From Microbacterium hydrocarbonoxydans (GTDB taxonomy: Bacteria; Actinomycetota; Actinomycetes; Actinomycetales; Microbacteriaceae): a stretch of 64,000 nt of DNA. The translations under genes were made by a program, and so were the position numbers. The DNA lies in NCBI RefSeq assembly GCF_900105205.1, contig NZ_FNSQ01000005.1:3286001-3350000 (forward strand), in the 5' to 3' direction. Numbering within the stretch: the first letter of the stretch is position 1; each line of letters begins with the position of its first letter. A model generated the notes under the pieces. That model did no database searches, had not been told where the DNA came from, and was given only the letters and a program-made list of their open reading frames with translations. This document shows positions 27,243 to 36,832 of this stretch, one piece after another.

Positions 27243-30200
27243 CTACTCGCCGCGCTCGCGCAGCTCGCGTCGCGTCAGCTGGTTCGCATGCGGCAGGTCG
27301 GAACCTGATGCCGAGCCAAAGGAGCCCGCAGTGGCCGGCGCCAGACCACCCGCAGGAACAGCACCACTCGAGGCACCAGTTCCACCGGAGGTGACCGGGC
27401 CGTCCGCCGGACCATCGCCCTCGACCGCCGCAGACCCGTCGTCGCCCGACTCGGCCCGCCGGGCCCGGCGCCGCTCCTTCGCCCCCTCCACGAGGTTGTA
27501 GAGCGTCGGCAGCACGATCAGCGTCAGCACGGTCGAGGAGATGAGCCCGCCGATCACGACGAGCGCCAGCGGCTGCGAGATGAACCCGCCGTGGCCGGTC
27601 ACCCCGAGTGCCATCGGGGTGAGGGCGAGGATCGTCGCGAGGGCCGTCATGAGAATGGGGCGCAGACGCTTCTCGCCGCCGGCCTTGACGGCGTCGATCG
27701 TCGACAGTCCCTTTTCGCGATACTGGTTCACGAGGTCGATGAGCACGATCGCGTTCGTGACCACGATGCCGATCAGCATCAGCACGCCGATCAGCGAGGC
27801 GACACCGAGCGGGACCCCCGTGACGATCTGCAGCACGATCGCGCCGGTCGCGGCGAACGGCACCGAGACGAGGAGCAGCAGCGGCTGACGCAGCGACTTG
27901 AACGTCGCCACCATCACCACGTACACGATCAGGATGGCCGCGAGCATCGCGAGGCCGAGCTGCGAGAACGAGTCGGCCTGCTGCGAGGCGACTCCGCCGA
28001 CCTCTGCCGAGGCGCCGTCCGGCAGGTCGACGGCGGCGAGCGCCGCGGTGACCGACTGGGTGGCGACCGCGAGGTTGTCGGATGCCGGGGGCACCGTGAT
28101 CGTCGCGGTGCGGCGTCCCTGCTCCGTGGTGATGGAGGTGGGGCCGTTGCGCTCCTCGACGGCGGCGATGTCCTGCAGCTGCACCACGCCGAGGGGCGTC
28201 GGGATCGCGAGCTCGCGCAGAGCCTGTGCGGTGGCCGGCGGCTCGGACGTCGCGAGGTAGACGGTGAGCGCGGTGTCGTCGATCTCGACGGATCCGAGCT
28301 GCTGCGGGCGCATCGTGTTCGAGACGATGGAGCCGACCGCCGCCTCCGACAGACCCCGCTGGGCGGCCGCATCACGGTCGACCACGACGGCGAGGTACGG
28401 CAGAGCGGCCGCGAGGTTGTCGGTGATCTGGCCGATGCCGTCCCGCCCGTCGAGCTCGTCGACCACGGCGGTGGTCGCGGTCTGCAGGTCGTCGGCGTTC
28501 GACGCCGACACCGAGATCTCGATGTCGCTCGAGCCGAGGCCGGCGGATGCCGCCACAGACACCTCTCCGACGTCGGTGAGGTCTTCGATCGCGTCCTGAA
28601 CCGAGGCGCGCAGCTTCTCCTGATCGGCGTCGCCGTCGGTGAGCACCGAGTACGTCACGCCGGCGCCGCCCGAGAAGGCATCCCGCAGCGCGGAGCCGCT
28701 CGATCCGATCGAGGCCTGCACGTGCGTGACCCCGTCGATGTCGAGCAGCGCATCCTCGACGGCGATCGCCGCTTCGGACTTGGTCTCCAGGCTCGCGGTC
28801 GGCCCGAGGTCCTGCGTGACGGTCATGGTGTTCTGACCGGAGTCGCTGAGGAAGTTGACCTTCATCAGCGGAGCGGCGGCGAGCGTGGCGCCCAGCACCA
28901 CGACGGCGAGGATCACGGTGAGACCCGAGTGCTTGAGGGTCCACCCGAGGATCGGCCGATACTGGCGCTGCAGCCAGGTCGGCGGTGCGGCCGGGTCCTC
29001 AGGATCGATCTGCACGCCGTTCTCGTCGAGCAGCGGCTTGCCGGGGCGGAGGAACCAGTAGGCGAGCACCGGGACGATCGTCAGCGAGACGAGCAGGGAG
29101 GCGACCATCGCGATCGACACGGTCATCGCGAACGGCCGGAACAGCTCGCCCACCATGTCTCCCACGAAGACGATCGGCAGGAACACCGCGACCGTGGTGA
29201 TGGTCGACGAGGTCACCGCCATCGCGACCTCGCGGACGGCGAGACGGATCGCATCGCCCTTGTCGGCGTCGCCGACGTAGTGGCGCTTGATGTTCTCGAT
29301 CACGACGATCGAGTCGTCGACCACACGGCCGATCGCGATCGTCAGCGCGCCGAGGGTGAGGATGTTGAGCGAGTAGCCGAACGCCTGCAGGCCGATGAAG
29401 GTGATCAGCACGCTCGTCGGGATCGAGATCGCCGTGACGAGTGTCGACCGGACCGACAGCAGGAAGAGCAGGATGACGAGCACCGCGAAAGCGAGCCCGA
29501 GCAGCCCCTCGGTCGCGAGCGTCTCGATGGACTGCACGATGAACGGCGCCTGGTCGAAGATGATCGTGAACTCGGCATCCGGGAAGGCCTCGCCGATCTC
29601 GTCGAGCGCCGCGATGACCCCCTGCGACACCTCGACGGTGTTCGCGGCCGGCAGCTTCGTGATCGAGATCGACAGCGCGTCCTCGCCGTCGACGCGCGAG
29701 ATCGACGACACCGGATCGGTCTGCTGCACGACGCTGGCGACGTCACCGATCGTCTCGTTCGTGCCGACCAGCGGCAGGGCGGCGATCTCCTCGACGGATG
29801 TGATCTTCGCCCCGGTCTGCACCGTGAGCGTCTGCCCGTCCTCGGTGATGTCGCCGCCGGGGAACAGCGTGCCGTTCTGCTGCAGCGCCGTACTGATGGC
29901 CTGCGTGCTCTGCCCTGCCGCCGCGAGCTTCGCGACGTCGGGGGTGATCGTGATCCGCTGTCCGACCCCGCCGATGATCTCGGCGGCGTTGACCCCGTCG
30001 ACGTCCTCGAGGTCGGGGATGGCCACGCTCTGCAGCTCGGCCTGCGCGTTCTCCGCATCCTCGAACCCGGTCACCGCCACCTGGATCACCGGGAAGTCGT
30101 CGATCGACACCGTCAGCACCTGCGGGCTCACGTCCTCGGGCAGCTGGCCGGAGATGCGGTTGAGCGCCTGCTGGATCTTCTGCTCGGCGGTCGCAAGGTT

Positions 30201-30500
30201 CGTGCCGTAGGCGAACGTGGCCTGCACGATCGAGGCGTTCGTCGTACTCGTCGCCGTCGTGCCCTCGAGCCCCGGCACGCCCTGGATCGCCGACTCGATC
30301 GGCGTCGAGACGTCGTTCTCGACGACCTCGGGCGAGGCGCCGGGGTAGGTCGTCATGACCATCAGGTTGGGCAGCTCGAGCGACGGGATGAGCTCCTGCT
30401 TGAGGTTCGTCAGAGCGAGTCCGCCGAACACGGCGGCGACGATCGTGATCAGCGCGATCAGTGCGCGGTTCTTGAGACTCAGGACGGCGAGTTTCGACAA
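27243..30500 (-). CDS. RND family efflux permease (HAE1/AcrB-like)
   Basis: 1085 residues with the RND layout: helix 1 at the N-terminus, a large outer loop, helices 2-6, a second outer loop and helices 8-12. Helix 4 keeps the proton-relay pair in GRVVDDSIVVIENIKRHY. The N-terminal loop segments (TTYPGASPEVVENDVSTPIE) are typical. No membrane-fusion partner is encoded nearby, as is normal for single-membrane actinobacteria. The C-terminus is a soluble Ala/Gly/Ser-rich tail of about 70 residues. The TetR regulator upstream on the same strand (23 bases away) probably controls it. Substrate unknown: drugs or lipids. Confidence 0.9.
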   Translation of the reverse strand: MSKLAVLSLKNRALIALITIVAAVFGGLALTNLKQELIPSLELPNLMVMTTYPGASPEVVENDVSTPIESAIQGVPGLEGTTATSTTNASIVQATFAYGTNLATAEQKIQQALNRISGQLPEDVSPQVLTVSIDDFPVIQVAVTGFEDAENAQAELQSVAIPDLEDVDGVNAAEIIGGVGQRITITPDVAKLAAAGQSTQAISTALQQNGTLFPGGDITEDGQTLTVQTGAKITSVEEIAALPLVGTNETIGDVASVVQQTDPVSSISRVDGEDALSISITKLPAANTVEVSQGVIAALDEIGEAFPDAEFTIIFDQAPFIVQSIETLATEGLLGLAFAVLVILLFLLSVRSTLVTAISIPTSVLITFIGLQAFGYSLNILTLGALTIAIGRVVDDSIVVIENIKRHYVGDADKGDAIRLAVREVAMAVTSSTITTVAVFLPIVFVGDMVGELFRPFAMTVSIAMVASLLVSLTIVPVLAYWFLRPGKPLLDENGVQIDPEDPAAPPTWLQRQYRPILGWTLKHSGLTVILAVVVLGATLAAAPLMKVNFLSDSGQNTMTVTQDLGPTASLETKSEAAIAVEDALLDIDGVTHVQASIGSSGSALRDAFSGGAGVTYSVLTDGDADQEKLRASVQDAIEDLTDVGEVSVAASAGLGSSDIEISVSASNADDLQTATTAVVDELDGRDGIGQITDNLAAALPYLAVVVDRDAAAQRGLSEAAVGSIVSNTMRPQQLGSVEIDDTALTVYLATSEPPATAQALRELAIPTPLGVVQLQDIAAVEERNGPTSITTEQGRRTATITVPPASDNLAVATQSVTAALAAVDLPDGASAEVGGVASQQADSFSQLGLAMLAAILIVYVVMVATFKSLRQPLLLLVSVPFAATGAIVLQIVTGVPLGVASLIGVLMLIGIVVTNAIVLIDLVNQYREKGLSTIDAVKAGGEKRLRPILMTALATILALTPMALGVTGHGGFISQPLALVVIGGLISSTVLTLIVLPTLYNLVEGAKERRRARRAESGDDGSAAVEGDGPADGPVTSGGTGASSGAVPAGGLAPATAGSFGSASGSDLPHANQLTRRELRERGE

Positions 30501-30523
30501 GGCGGGTTTCTCTCTCGGTCGGA

Positions 30524-31150
30524 TCAGGCAGAAGCAGCAGAAGCAGCAGAAGCAGCAGCAGCAGAAGCAGCGTCGGTGGATGCGGGAGCGGACGCCGGAG
30601 AGGGGGTCAGGATCCCGGCGAGGGCGTCGCGGATGAGCTCTTCGTCGAGCGGCTCGTCGTGGATCTGAGAGTGCCAGAGTACGCCGTCGATGAAGACGGC
30701 GGCCGCGCGGGCACGGTTCACGCCGTGCACGGGCGCGATGAATCCGACGATCTCATCCGACCACTGCCGGGCGAATGCGCGCACCCGCGGATCGTGGACG
30801 GCGGCGGTGACCACGGCACGATCGGCCTGGATGGCGTGCGCGTCTTCGAGACCGCGCCGCACGAGTCGGGCAAGACCTTCCGGCGTCACCCCTTCGACGA
30901 CCACGGCACGCCGGGTCTCGTCGATGCGCGCCTCGATCTCGACGGCGAGCGCGCCGATCGCGGCATTGCGCAGATCGTCGAGCGTGGCGAAGTACTGCGT
31001 CGTCGAACCGAGCGGCACGCCGGCCCTCGTCGCGACCTTGCGATGGGTGAGGGCGTCGACGCCGATCTCGACGATCAGCTCGGCAGCGGCCGTGACGATC
31101 GCGAGGCGGCGCGCCTCGGGATCACGACGGCGGCGTGTGCCCTCGCTCAT
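30524..31150 (-). CDS. TetR family repressor of the RND operon
   Basis: 208 residues from the ATG at 31150 (a TTG six bases before is the alternative). Helix-turn-helix at about residues 25-50: VDALTHRKVATRAGVPLGST. The ligand domain has WHSQIHDEPLDEELIRDAL near the end. The last 25 residues are only Ala, Ser, Thr and Pro, from a GCAGAA/GCAGCA triplet tract (30528-30575), a slippage-prone tail. It precedes the RND gene in one operon and most likely represses its own promoter at the double palindrome 31176-31203. Confidence 0.85.
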   Translation of the reverse strand: MSEGTRRRRDPEARRLAIVTAAAELIVEIGVDALTHRKVATRAGVPLGSTTQYFATLDDLRNAAIGALAVEIEARIDETRRAVVVEGVTPEGLARLVRRGLEDAHAIQADRAVVTAAVHDPRVRAFARQWSDEIVGFIAPVHGVNRARAAAVFIDGVLWHSQIHDEPLDEELIRDALAGILTPSPASAPASTDAASAAAASAASAASA

Positions 31151-31175
31151 CCGCAACCCCCCGTGCCGTCACTCC

Positions 31176-31203
31176 TGTACGCGAGTACATGTACTTTTGT
31201 ACA
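31176..31203. promoter_or_regulatory. Two abutting TetR operators (TGTAC-N4-GTACA)
   Basis: TGTACGCGAGTACA (31176-31189) and TGTACTTTTGTACA (31190-31203) are two 14-bp sites with perfect arms, placed end to end 26 bases before the regulator's start codon. The abutment also creates GTACATGTAC across the joint. Confidence 0.75.
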
Positions 31204-31262
31204 TTCTGCATTCCGAACCTGAGGGTTCGCCCGGTGAGCGCAGCGAGAATCGGGGCTGGCGC

Positions 31263-32432
31263 CTACTCGACCTGACCCCGCTCGAAGTAAGCGATGAGGT
31301 CGGCATCCAGCGGAGGCACCGCGATCGCCGAGCCGTCTCCCCGCAGCGACTCCGTCGCGAGGATGCCGGCGGCGACCGCCTCGCGAGCAGCCACGGGCGA
31401 GGTCTCAGTGGGTCCCCCGTCGCGCACGAAGCGGAGGAACTCGGCGACGAGGAGCGCATCGGCGCCATCATGCCCGGCATCCGCCGCCTCGGGGACGATG
31501 AACGTCTCGTCCGCATCGGCCGCTCCGCGATGCCGCCGGTTCCACAGTCTGACCTCGCTGCCCGCCGTGTCGCCGAAGTTCTCGATGCGCCCTTCCGTGC
31601 CGATCACCGTGTAGTTGCGCCAGTAGTCGGGGGCGAAATGGCACTGCTGGTAGGAGGCGAGGATGCCGCCGGTGAGCCGCATGTTCACCATCGAGATGTC
31701 CTCGACGTCGATCACCGGGTTCAGACCCGTGAGCGAGGTGGGCGGCCAGTTGTCGACGCTGAACCAGTCCGGCATCCGCTCGCCGACCCGCTCGCGTCGA
31801 TCGGTGATGTCGCCGTAGACGCTGAGTTCGCCCATCGCGGCCACCTGCTCGGTGTACGCGCCGGCGAGCCAATGGATGATGTCGATGTCGTGCGCGCCCT
31901 TCTGCAGCAGCAGGCCGGTGGTGCGTCGTCGGTCGGCATGCCAGTCCTTGAAGTAGTAGTCGCCGCCGTGCCCGACGAAGTGGCGCACCCAGACGGCCCT
32001 GACGTCGCCGATCCGGCCGTCCTGGATCAGTCCGCGCATCAGTGTGATGACGGGCATGTGGCGCATGTTGTGCCCGATGTAGAGGCGGCTGCCGGTGCGG
32101 CGGGCCGTCTCGAGCATCGCGTCGGCATCGGCGAGATCGATCGCGAGCGGCTTCTCGCAGAACACCGCGACCCCCACCTCGAGCGCACGGATGCTGAGGG
32201 AGGCGTGCGTGTCGTCGGGCGTCAGCACCATCACGGCGTCGATCCCCGAGGCGAGCAGCTCGTCCAGATCGTCGGTGACGAGAGCGTCGGGGAGCAGGCG
32301 TCGTGCGTCATCGCGAGCACGTTCCGAGGGGTCGCAGACCGCGGTGATGCGCGATCCCCGACCGGGGCGGTGCACCTCCTCGCGGAGTGTGGCGCGCGCG
32401 CCGAAGCCGATGAGTCCGATGGTGAGATCCAC
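31263..32432 (-). CDS. Gfo/Idh/MocA family oxidoreductase
   Basis: 389 residues. The N-terminal Rossmann part (LTIGLIGFGARATLREEV, NAD(P)-binding) leads to the family motif FCEKPLAIDL (catalytic Lys). The C-terminal alpha/beta domain has GAHDIDIIHWLAGA (catalytic His region). These enzymes oxidise or reduce sugars, inositols and amino sugars. It is the last gene of the sugar ABC operon, 44 bases after the LacI gene, so it likely acts on the imported sugar. Substrate not determined. Confidence 0.9.
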   Translation of the reverse strand: MDLTIGLIGFGARATLREEVHRPGRGSRITAVCDPSERARDDARRLLPDALVTDDLDELLASGIDAVMVLTPDDTHASLSIRALEVGVAVFCEKPLAIDLADADAMLETARRTGSRLYIGHNMRHMPVITLMRGLIQDGRIGDVRAVWVRHFVGHGGDYYFKDWHADRRRTTGLLLQKGAHDIDIIHWLAGAYTEQVAAMGELSVYGDITDRRERVGERMPDWFSVDNWPPTSLTGLNPVIDVEDISMVNMRLTGGILASYQQCHFAPDYWRNYTVIGTEGRIENFGDTAGSEVRLWNRRHRGAADADETFIVPEAADAGHDGADALLVAEFLRFVRDGGPTETSPVAAREAVAAGILATESLRGDGSAIAVPPLDADLIAYFERGQVE

Positions 32433-32476
32433 GGTGGTCCTTCTGGGGTCGAGTCGTGTGCGCGCTGACGACCGCG

Positions 32477-33541
32477 TCAGCGCGAGTGAGGGGTGGGGGC
32501 GTCGAGATCGGTCGATGCCCCGGGGAAGAGCGACCAGGCGAACTCGTGCAGCTGCCCTGCGGAGTCGTCTGCGGCGAGCGCGCGGTCGATGATGATGCGC
32601 GCCTGCCGCTCGTAGAAGTCCGTCGGCCCGACCGTGGTCAGCGTGGGGGCGACGAGCTGCGCGTCGGGGGTGTTGCCCACGCCGATCACGGCGACGTCGT
32701 GGGGCACGCGGAGTCCGAGCATGTGCGCCGCGTTGATCGCCGCGATCGCGGCGAAGTCTGTGGTCGCGTAGATGGCACGGGGTCGGTCGTCCCTCGACAG
32801 CAGCTGCACGGCGGCGGCGAAGGCGCTGGCCTGCCCCTCGGTGTAGGTGACCGTCCAGTCAGGGTCGACGTCGATGCCTGCGGCCGCCATCTTCTCGAGG
32901 TATGGCGTGTACCGGGTGACCTGGCTGGGAGCGAGGCGCACGGCGCCCTCTGCGGCGAGGCAGCCGATCGCCGTATGCCGCTCGAGCAGGTGGTCCATCG
33001 CGATCTCGCATCCGGGGATCGCATCCGAGCGCACGACGTCGAAGCCCGCGGGCTCCAGGTGCTCCGAGAAGACGACCAGACGCTGACCGCGCCGCACGAG
33101 GTCGGCGAGCTTGCGCTCGGCATCCTGATCGATTCCCACTCCGTCGAGGTAGGCGACGTCGCTCTCCACCCGATCGAGTGCCGCGTGCCAGTCCCCGTCG
33201 GCGAGGATGAGCGTGGTGAGGCCGTGCTTGTTCGCCTCGACGTTCACGGCGTCTGCGACCGCGAGGGACCAGGGGTCGCTGAGCATGTGCAGCGACAGCT
33301 GCACCATGCCGCTGCGTCCGGTGCGGATCGTGCGCGCGGCGCTGTTCGGCCGGTAGTTGAGCTCCTCGGCGGCGGCGAGCACCTTCGCCGCAGTGGCCTC
33401 CGCGACTCCGGCGCCGGACGCTGCGCCCGCCCGCCCCGAGAACACGTACGACACCGTGGCGGTCGAGACCCCCGCGCGCTCCGCGACCATCCGGAGGGTG
33501 GGTCGCCGCGACGTCGTCGCCTGCTGCCTGCGCTCTGCCAT
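32477..33541 (-). CDS. LacI family transcriptional regulator
   Basis: 354 residues. Helix-turn-helix TLRMVAERAGVSTATVSYVF at about 15-35, then the hinge (AAEELNYRPNSAARTI) and a periplasmic-binding-like sugar domain. The gene starts three bases after the second permease stop, inside the operon it probably controls, in which case it represses itself too. The tandem sites at 36719-36748 before the first gene are its likely operators. Confidence 0.92.
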   Translation of the reverse strand: MAERRQQATTSRRPTLRMVAERAGVSTATVSYVFSGRAGAASGAGVAEATAAKVLAAAEELNYRPNSAARTIRTGRSGMVQLSLHMLSDPWSLAVADAVNVEANKHGLTTLILADGDWHAALDRVESDVAYLDGVGIDQDAERKLADLVRRGQRLVVFSEHLEPAGFDVVRSDAIPGCEIAMDHLLERHTAIGCLAAEGAVRLAPSQVTRYTPYLEKMAAAGIDVDPDWTVTYTEGQASAFAAAVQLLSRDDRPRAIYATTDFAAIAAINAAHMLGLRVPHDVAVIGVGNTPDAQLVAPTLTTVGPTDFYERQARIIIDRALAADDSAGQLHEFAWSLFPGASTDLDAPTPHSR

Positions 33542-33544
33542 CGG

Positions 33545-34438
33545 TCAGCCCTTCGATCCGCTGAAGGCGATGCCCTGGATGAACTGCCGCTGCAGGATCA
33601 TGAACGTGACCAGCATCGGCAGCGTCGCGAGCAGCGCTCCTGCCATCAGCACCGGATAGTCGGTGCCGTGGATGCCGACGAGCTGCGAGAGCCCGACGGA
33701 CAGCGGCATCTTGGCGGGGTCGGTCGTCACGATCAACGGCCAGAGCAGATCGTTCCAGGACCACAGCACAGTGAACACCACGAGAGCGATGATGCCAGGC
33801 TTCGCGAGCGGAACCATGATCCGCCAGAAGGTCTGCCACGGATTCGCTCCGTCGATGCGTGCGGCCTCCTCGAGCTCTGCGGGCATCGACATGAAGAACT
33901 GACGCATCAGGAACGTGCCGAACGCGCTGAAGATGCCGGGCACGATGAGCGCCTGCAGGGTGTTCAGCCAGCCCAGCGACTGGATGATCTCGTACTGCGG
34001 CAGCAGGTACAGCTGCGAGGGCACCATGAGCACGGAGAGGAACACGACGAAGAGCGCGTTGCGGCCGGGGAAGGGGATGCGCGCGAACGCGTAGCCCGCC
34101 ATGGTGCACAGCACCACCTGCCCGACCGTGCGGCCGACGGTGAGCAGCACCGAGTTCGCGAACATCTGCGCGAACGGCATCGACTCGAAGACCTCGGCGA
34201 AGTTGGTGAACACCCACTCGCGGGGCAGCAGGCTCGGCGGCACCTGCACGGAGTCGGACAGCGTCTTGAACGAGGTCAGCAGCTGCCAGACGAACGGGAA
34301 GACCATCAGCACGGCGCCGACGAGCAGGATCGCGTGCACGATCCAGAGGCCGCGGTTGCGCGGCACGCCCGGCTTGCGGTGCGAGCGGTCGGGGCGGGCG
34401 CCGACGACGGCGCGCGTGTCGAGGGAGAGCTCACTCAT
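33545..34438 (-). CDS. Sugar ABC transporter permease (MalG/CUT1 type)
   Basis: 297 residues, six helices. The EAA loop EEAARIDGANPWQTFWRIMV couples to the ATPase. The N-terminal cytoplasmic part contains the usual basic stretch before helix 1. It overlaps the stop of the other permease gene by eight bases. No ATPase gene is present in the operon, so a shared MsmK-type ATPase elsewhere is probably used. Confidence 0.92.
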   Translation of the reverse strand: MSELSLDTRAVVGARPDRSHRKPGVPRNRGLWIVHAILLVGAVLMVFPFVWQLLTSFKTLSDSVQVPPSLLPREWVFTNFAEVFESMPFAQMFANSVLLTVGRTVGQVVLCTMAGYAFARIPFPGRNALFVVFLSVLMVPSQLYLLPQYEIIQSLGWLNTLQALIVPGIFSAFGTFLMRQFFMSMPAELEEAARIDGANPWQTFWRIMVPLAKPGIIALVVFTVLWSWNDLLWPLIVTTDPAKMPLSVGLSQLVGIHGTDYPVLMAGALLATLPMLVTFMILQRQFIQGIAFSGSKG

Positions 34439-35390
34439 AGTGCACCCACTTCTTCTGCAGACGGAACTGCACGACCGTGAGCAGCAGGATGATCACGAGC
34501 AGCAGGAAGGCGACGGCGGCGGCGTATCCGCGGTCGTTGTCGAGGAAGCCCGCTTCGTAGAACAGGTAGACGACGGTGCGGGTGTTGGGCATGGCCGGGT
34601 TGCTGCGGCCGAGCATCATGTAGATGAGGTCGAAGACCTGCAGCGCGCCGATCACGCTGATGACGCTGACGAAGAAGATCGACGGCGACAGCAGGGGGAT
34701 CGTGATGGAGAAGAACTTGCGCACGGGGCCGGCGCCGTCGAGGTCGGCTGCCTCCATGATCGTGTCGGGGATGCTCTGGAGACCGGCGAGGAAGATCACG
34801 ATGTTGGTGCCGAGCCCCGCCCAGATGCCCACCACGGCGATCGCGACGAGCGCGGTGTTCGGGTCGGTGAGCCAGCTGCGGCCGTCGATACCCACCGTGC
34901 CGAGCGCGGCGTTGAGGACGCCGTAGTCGCCGTTGTAGATCATCCGCCAGACGAGAGCGATCGCCGCGGGCATCGTCACGACGGGGATGAAGTACAGAGT
35001 CCGGTACGCGCTGCGGCCGCGGAGGCCCGTCGTGTTCAGCAGCGCGGCGATACCCACGGCGAGAGGGATGCCGATGAGGGCGATGACCGTGTAGATCGCG
35101 GTGTTGCGCAGCGCTCCGATCAGCTCGGGATCCTGGAAGAGCCGCGCGTAGTTCTCGATGCCGACCCACTCCGCGCCGCCGAACGGGCCGGAGCGGGTGA
35201 ACGAGATGATGAGCGTGCGCACGGTCGGCCAGAGGTAGAAGACGGCAATGCCGAGCGCGGTGGGCCCGATGAAGACGAGGGCCCACCAGGGGGATGCTCC
35301 CGGGTTGCGCCGGCGACGGCGGATGCCGGGGCTCGTGGCCTCCGACATCCGCTCGGTCGAGGCGTGCGTCCTGGACGCGACGGCGGTCAT
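34431..35390 (-). CDS. Sugar ABC transporter permease (MalF/CUT1 type)
   Basis: 319 residues, six helices, with the EAA loop MEAADLDGAGPVRKFFSITI. The Arg-rich N-terminus (SPGIRRRRRNPG) lies in the cytoplasm. Begins six bases after the binding-protein stop and pairs with the next permease. Confidence 0.92.
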   Translation of the reverse strand: MTAVASRTHASTERMSEATSPGIRRRRRNPGASPWWALVFIGPTALGIAVFYLWPTVRTLIISFTRSGPFGGAEWVGIENYARLFQDPELIGALRNTAIYTVIALIGIPLAVGIAALLNTTGLRGRSAYRTLYFIPVVTMPAAIALVWRMIYNGDYGVLNAALGTVGIDGRSWLTDPNTALVAIAVVGIWAGLGTNIVIFLAGLQSIPDTIMEAADLDGAGPVRKFFSITIPLLSPSIFFVSVISVIGALQVFDLIYMMLGRSNPAMPNTRTVVYLFYEAGFLDNDRGYAAAVAFLLLVIILLLTVVQFRLQKKWVHYE

Positions 35391-35396
35391 GATCGA

Positions 35397-36668
35397 TTAC
35401 TCCTGCTCGGCGTCCAGGGCCGCCTGCATCTGCTCGGCGAGGTCCTTCAGGCCCTCCTTCGGCGCGACGGCACCCGACCAGACCTGCGACAGCACCTCGC
35501 TCTCGATGCTCGTCCACGCGGACGTGTTCTTCGAGACCGGGTACGGGACGGCGGTCTCGAGCGCGTCGATGTACACCTGCAGCTCGTACTGCGGCAGCGC
35601 GTCGACCCAGGCCTGCTGGGTGCCGTTGAACGCCGGGATCACGGTGCCGGTCTCGGCCTGGATCTTCGCGGCCTCCTCCCCGCTCGCGAAGGCGGCGAAC
35701 GCCTTCGCCTCAGCCACGTGAGCGCTCTTCGCGTTGGCCACGTTGCCCACGCCGTGGATCACGCTCTGGTTGCCCTCGGGTCCCTCGGGCAGCGGCGCCA
35801 CATCGACCGAGTCGGCGATCTCGGCGTTGTCGCCGTACGCGATCGCGGCCCACGAGCCGTTCTGGAACATGGCCACCTTGCCGGAGAGGAAGAAGTCCTC
35901 CGGATTGGTGTCCGTCATCTGCTGCGCGGTCGGCGAGGAGCCGGCTTCGATCAGGTCGGTCCACAGCTCGATGCCCGCGAGGGCCTCCGGCGAGCCGTAG
36001 CCGCTCTCCGTGCCGTCGGCCGAGATGACCTCGCCTCCGGCCTGGGCGATCGAGTTGTAGAAGTTCTCCTGGCCGTACTGACTCGCGGCGACGCCGAACT
36101 GACCAGCGGCGGGGTCGGTGAGCGCGGCAGCGGCGGCGATGAAGTCATCCCACGTCCACCCGGCGGAGGGGTACTCGACGCCCGCGGCATCGAACAGGGC
36201 CTTGTTGTACCAGAGGGCGACCGTGTCGAAGTCCTTCGGAGCGCCGTAGAGCTTCCCGTCGAACGTGTAGAGGTCGATGAGCCCCTGGGGGTAGTCGGCC
36301 GCATCCACTCCGGCATCGTCGAGCGGCGCGAGCTGGCCGTTCGAGGCGTAGAGCTGGAAGTTCGGGCCGTTCATCCAGAACACGTCGGCGGCGGAACCGC
36401 CCGTCGCCGCGGTCTGGAGCTTGGTGAAGTACTCCTTGTACGGCGTCACCTGGATGTCGATCGTGACGTTCGGGTTCTCCTTCTCGAACGCGGCCGCGAT
36501 GTCCTCCATCGCCGGCTTCTGGTTCTCATCCCAGATCGCGTAGCTGAGCGTGACGTCGCCGCCGGACGAGCTCTCACCTCCGGTCGAGGACGAGCAGGCG
36601 CTGAGCGCGAGAACTGCAGCCGCGGAGGCGGCGAGGGCGCCGAGGGCGCGGCGAGAGGTGCGGGGCAT
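35397..36668 (-). CDS. Sugar ABC transporter substrate-binding lipoprotein (CUT1)
   Basis: 423 residues. Signal peptide RRALGALAASAAAVLALSAC with lipobox LSAC (Cys about 25). Family 1 solute-binding fold: VTLSYAIWDENQKPAMEDI, ADVFWMNGPNF and WTWDDFIAAAAAL. First gene of the operon binding protein - permease - permease - LacI - Gfo/Idh. GGAGACAT-like ribosome site before the ATG. Binds the imported sugar outside the cell. Ligand unknown. Confidence 0.92.
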   Translation of the reverse strand: MPRTSRRALGALAASAAAVLALSACSSSTGGESSSGGDVTLSYAIWDENQKPAMEDIAAAFEKENPNVTIDIQVTPYKEYFTKLQTAATGGSAADVFWMNGPNFQLYASNGQLAPLDDAGVDAADYPQGLIDLYTFDGKLYGAPKDFDTVALWYNKALFDAAGVEYPSAGWTWDDFIAAAAALTDPAAGQFGVAASQYGQENFYNSIAQAGGEVISADGTESGYGSPEALAGIELWTDLIEAGSSPTAQQMTDTNPEDFFLSGKVAMFQNGSWAAIAYGDNAEIADSVDVAPLPEGPEGNQSVIHGVGNVANAKSAHVAEAKAFAAFASGEEAAKIQAETGTVIPAFNGTQQAWVDALPQYELQVYIDALETAVPYPVSKNTSAWTSIESEVLSQVWSGAVAPKEGLKDLAEQMQAALDAEQE

Positions 36669-36718
36669 CGATGTCTCCTTTGACGGGTGCGGGGGAATCG
36701 TTCGAGGCGGATGGCGAT

Positions 36719-36748
36719 GTTAAACGATTAGCAGTTAAACGATTAGCA
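36719..36748. promoter_or_regulatory. Tandem LacI-type operators before the sugar operon
   Basis: Two identical 15-bp sites, GTTAAACGATTAGCA, lie head to tail with no gap (36719-36733, 36734-36748). Each is an imperfect dyad centred on CG, as LacI-family sites are. They stand about 50 bases upstream of the binding-protein start. Confidence 0.65.
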
Positions 36749-36832
36749 AGGAGACTAGCCGGGAATCCGACGGCCCGCAAGGACGAACTCAGACGTGCGG
36801 CATGCGGATCGGCGTGACGGTCGGCGCGACGG

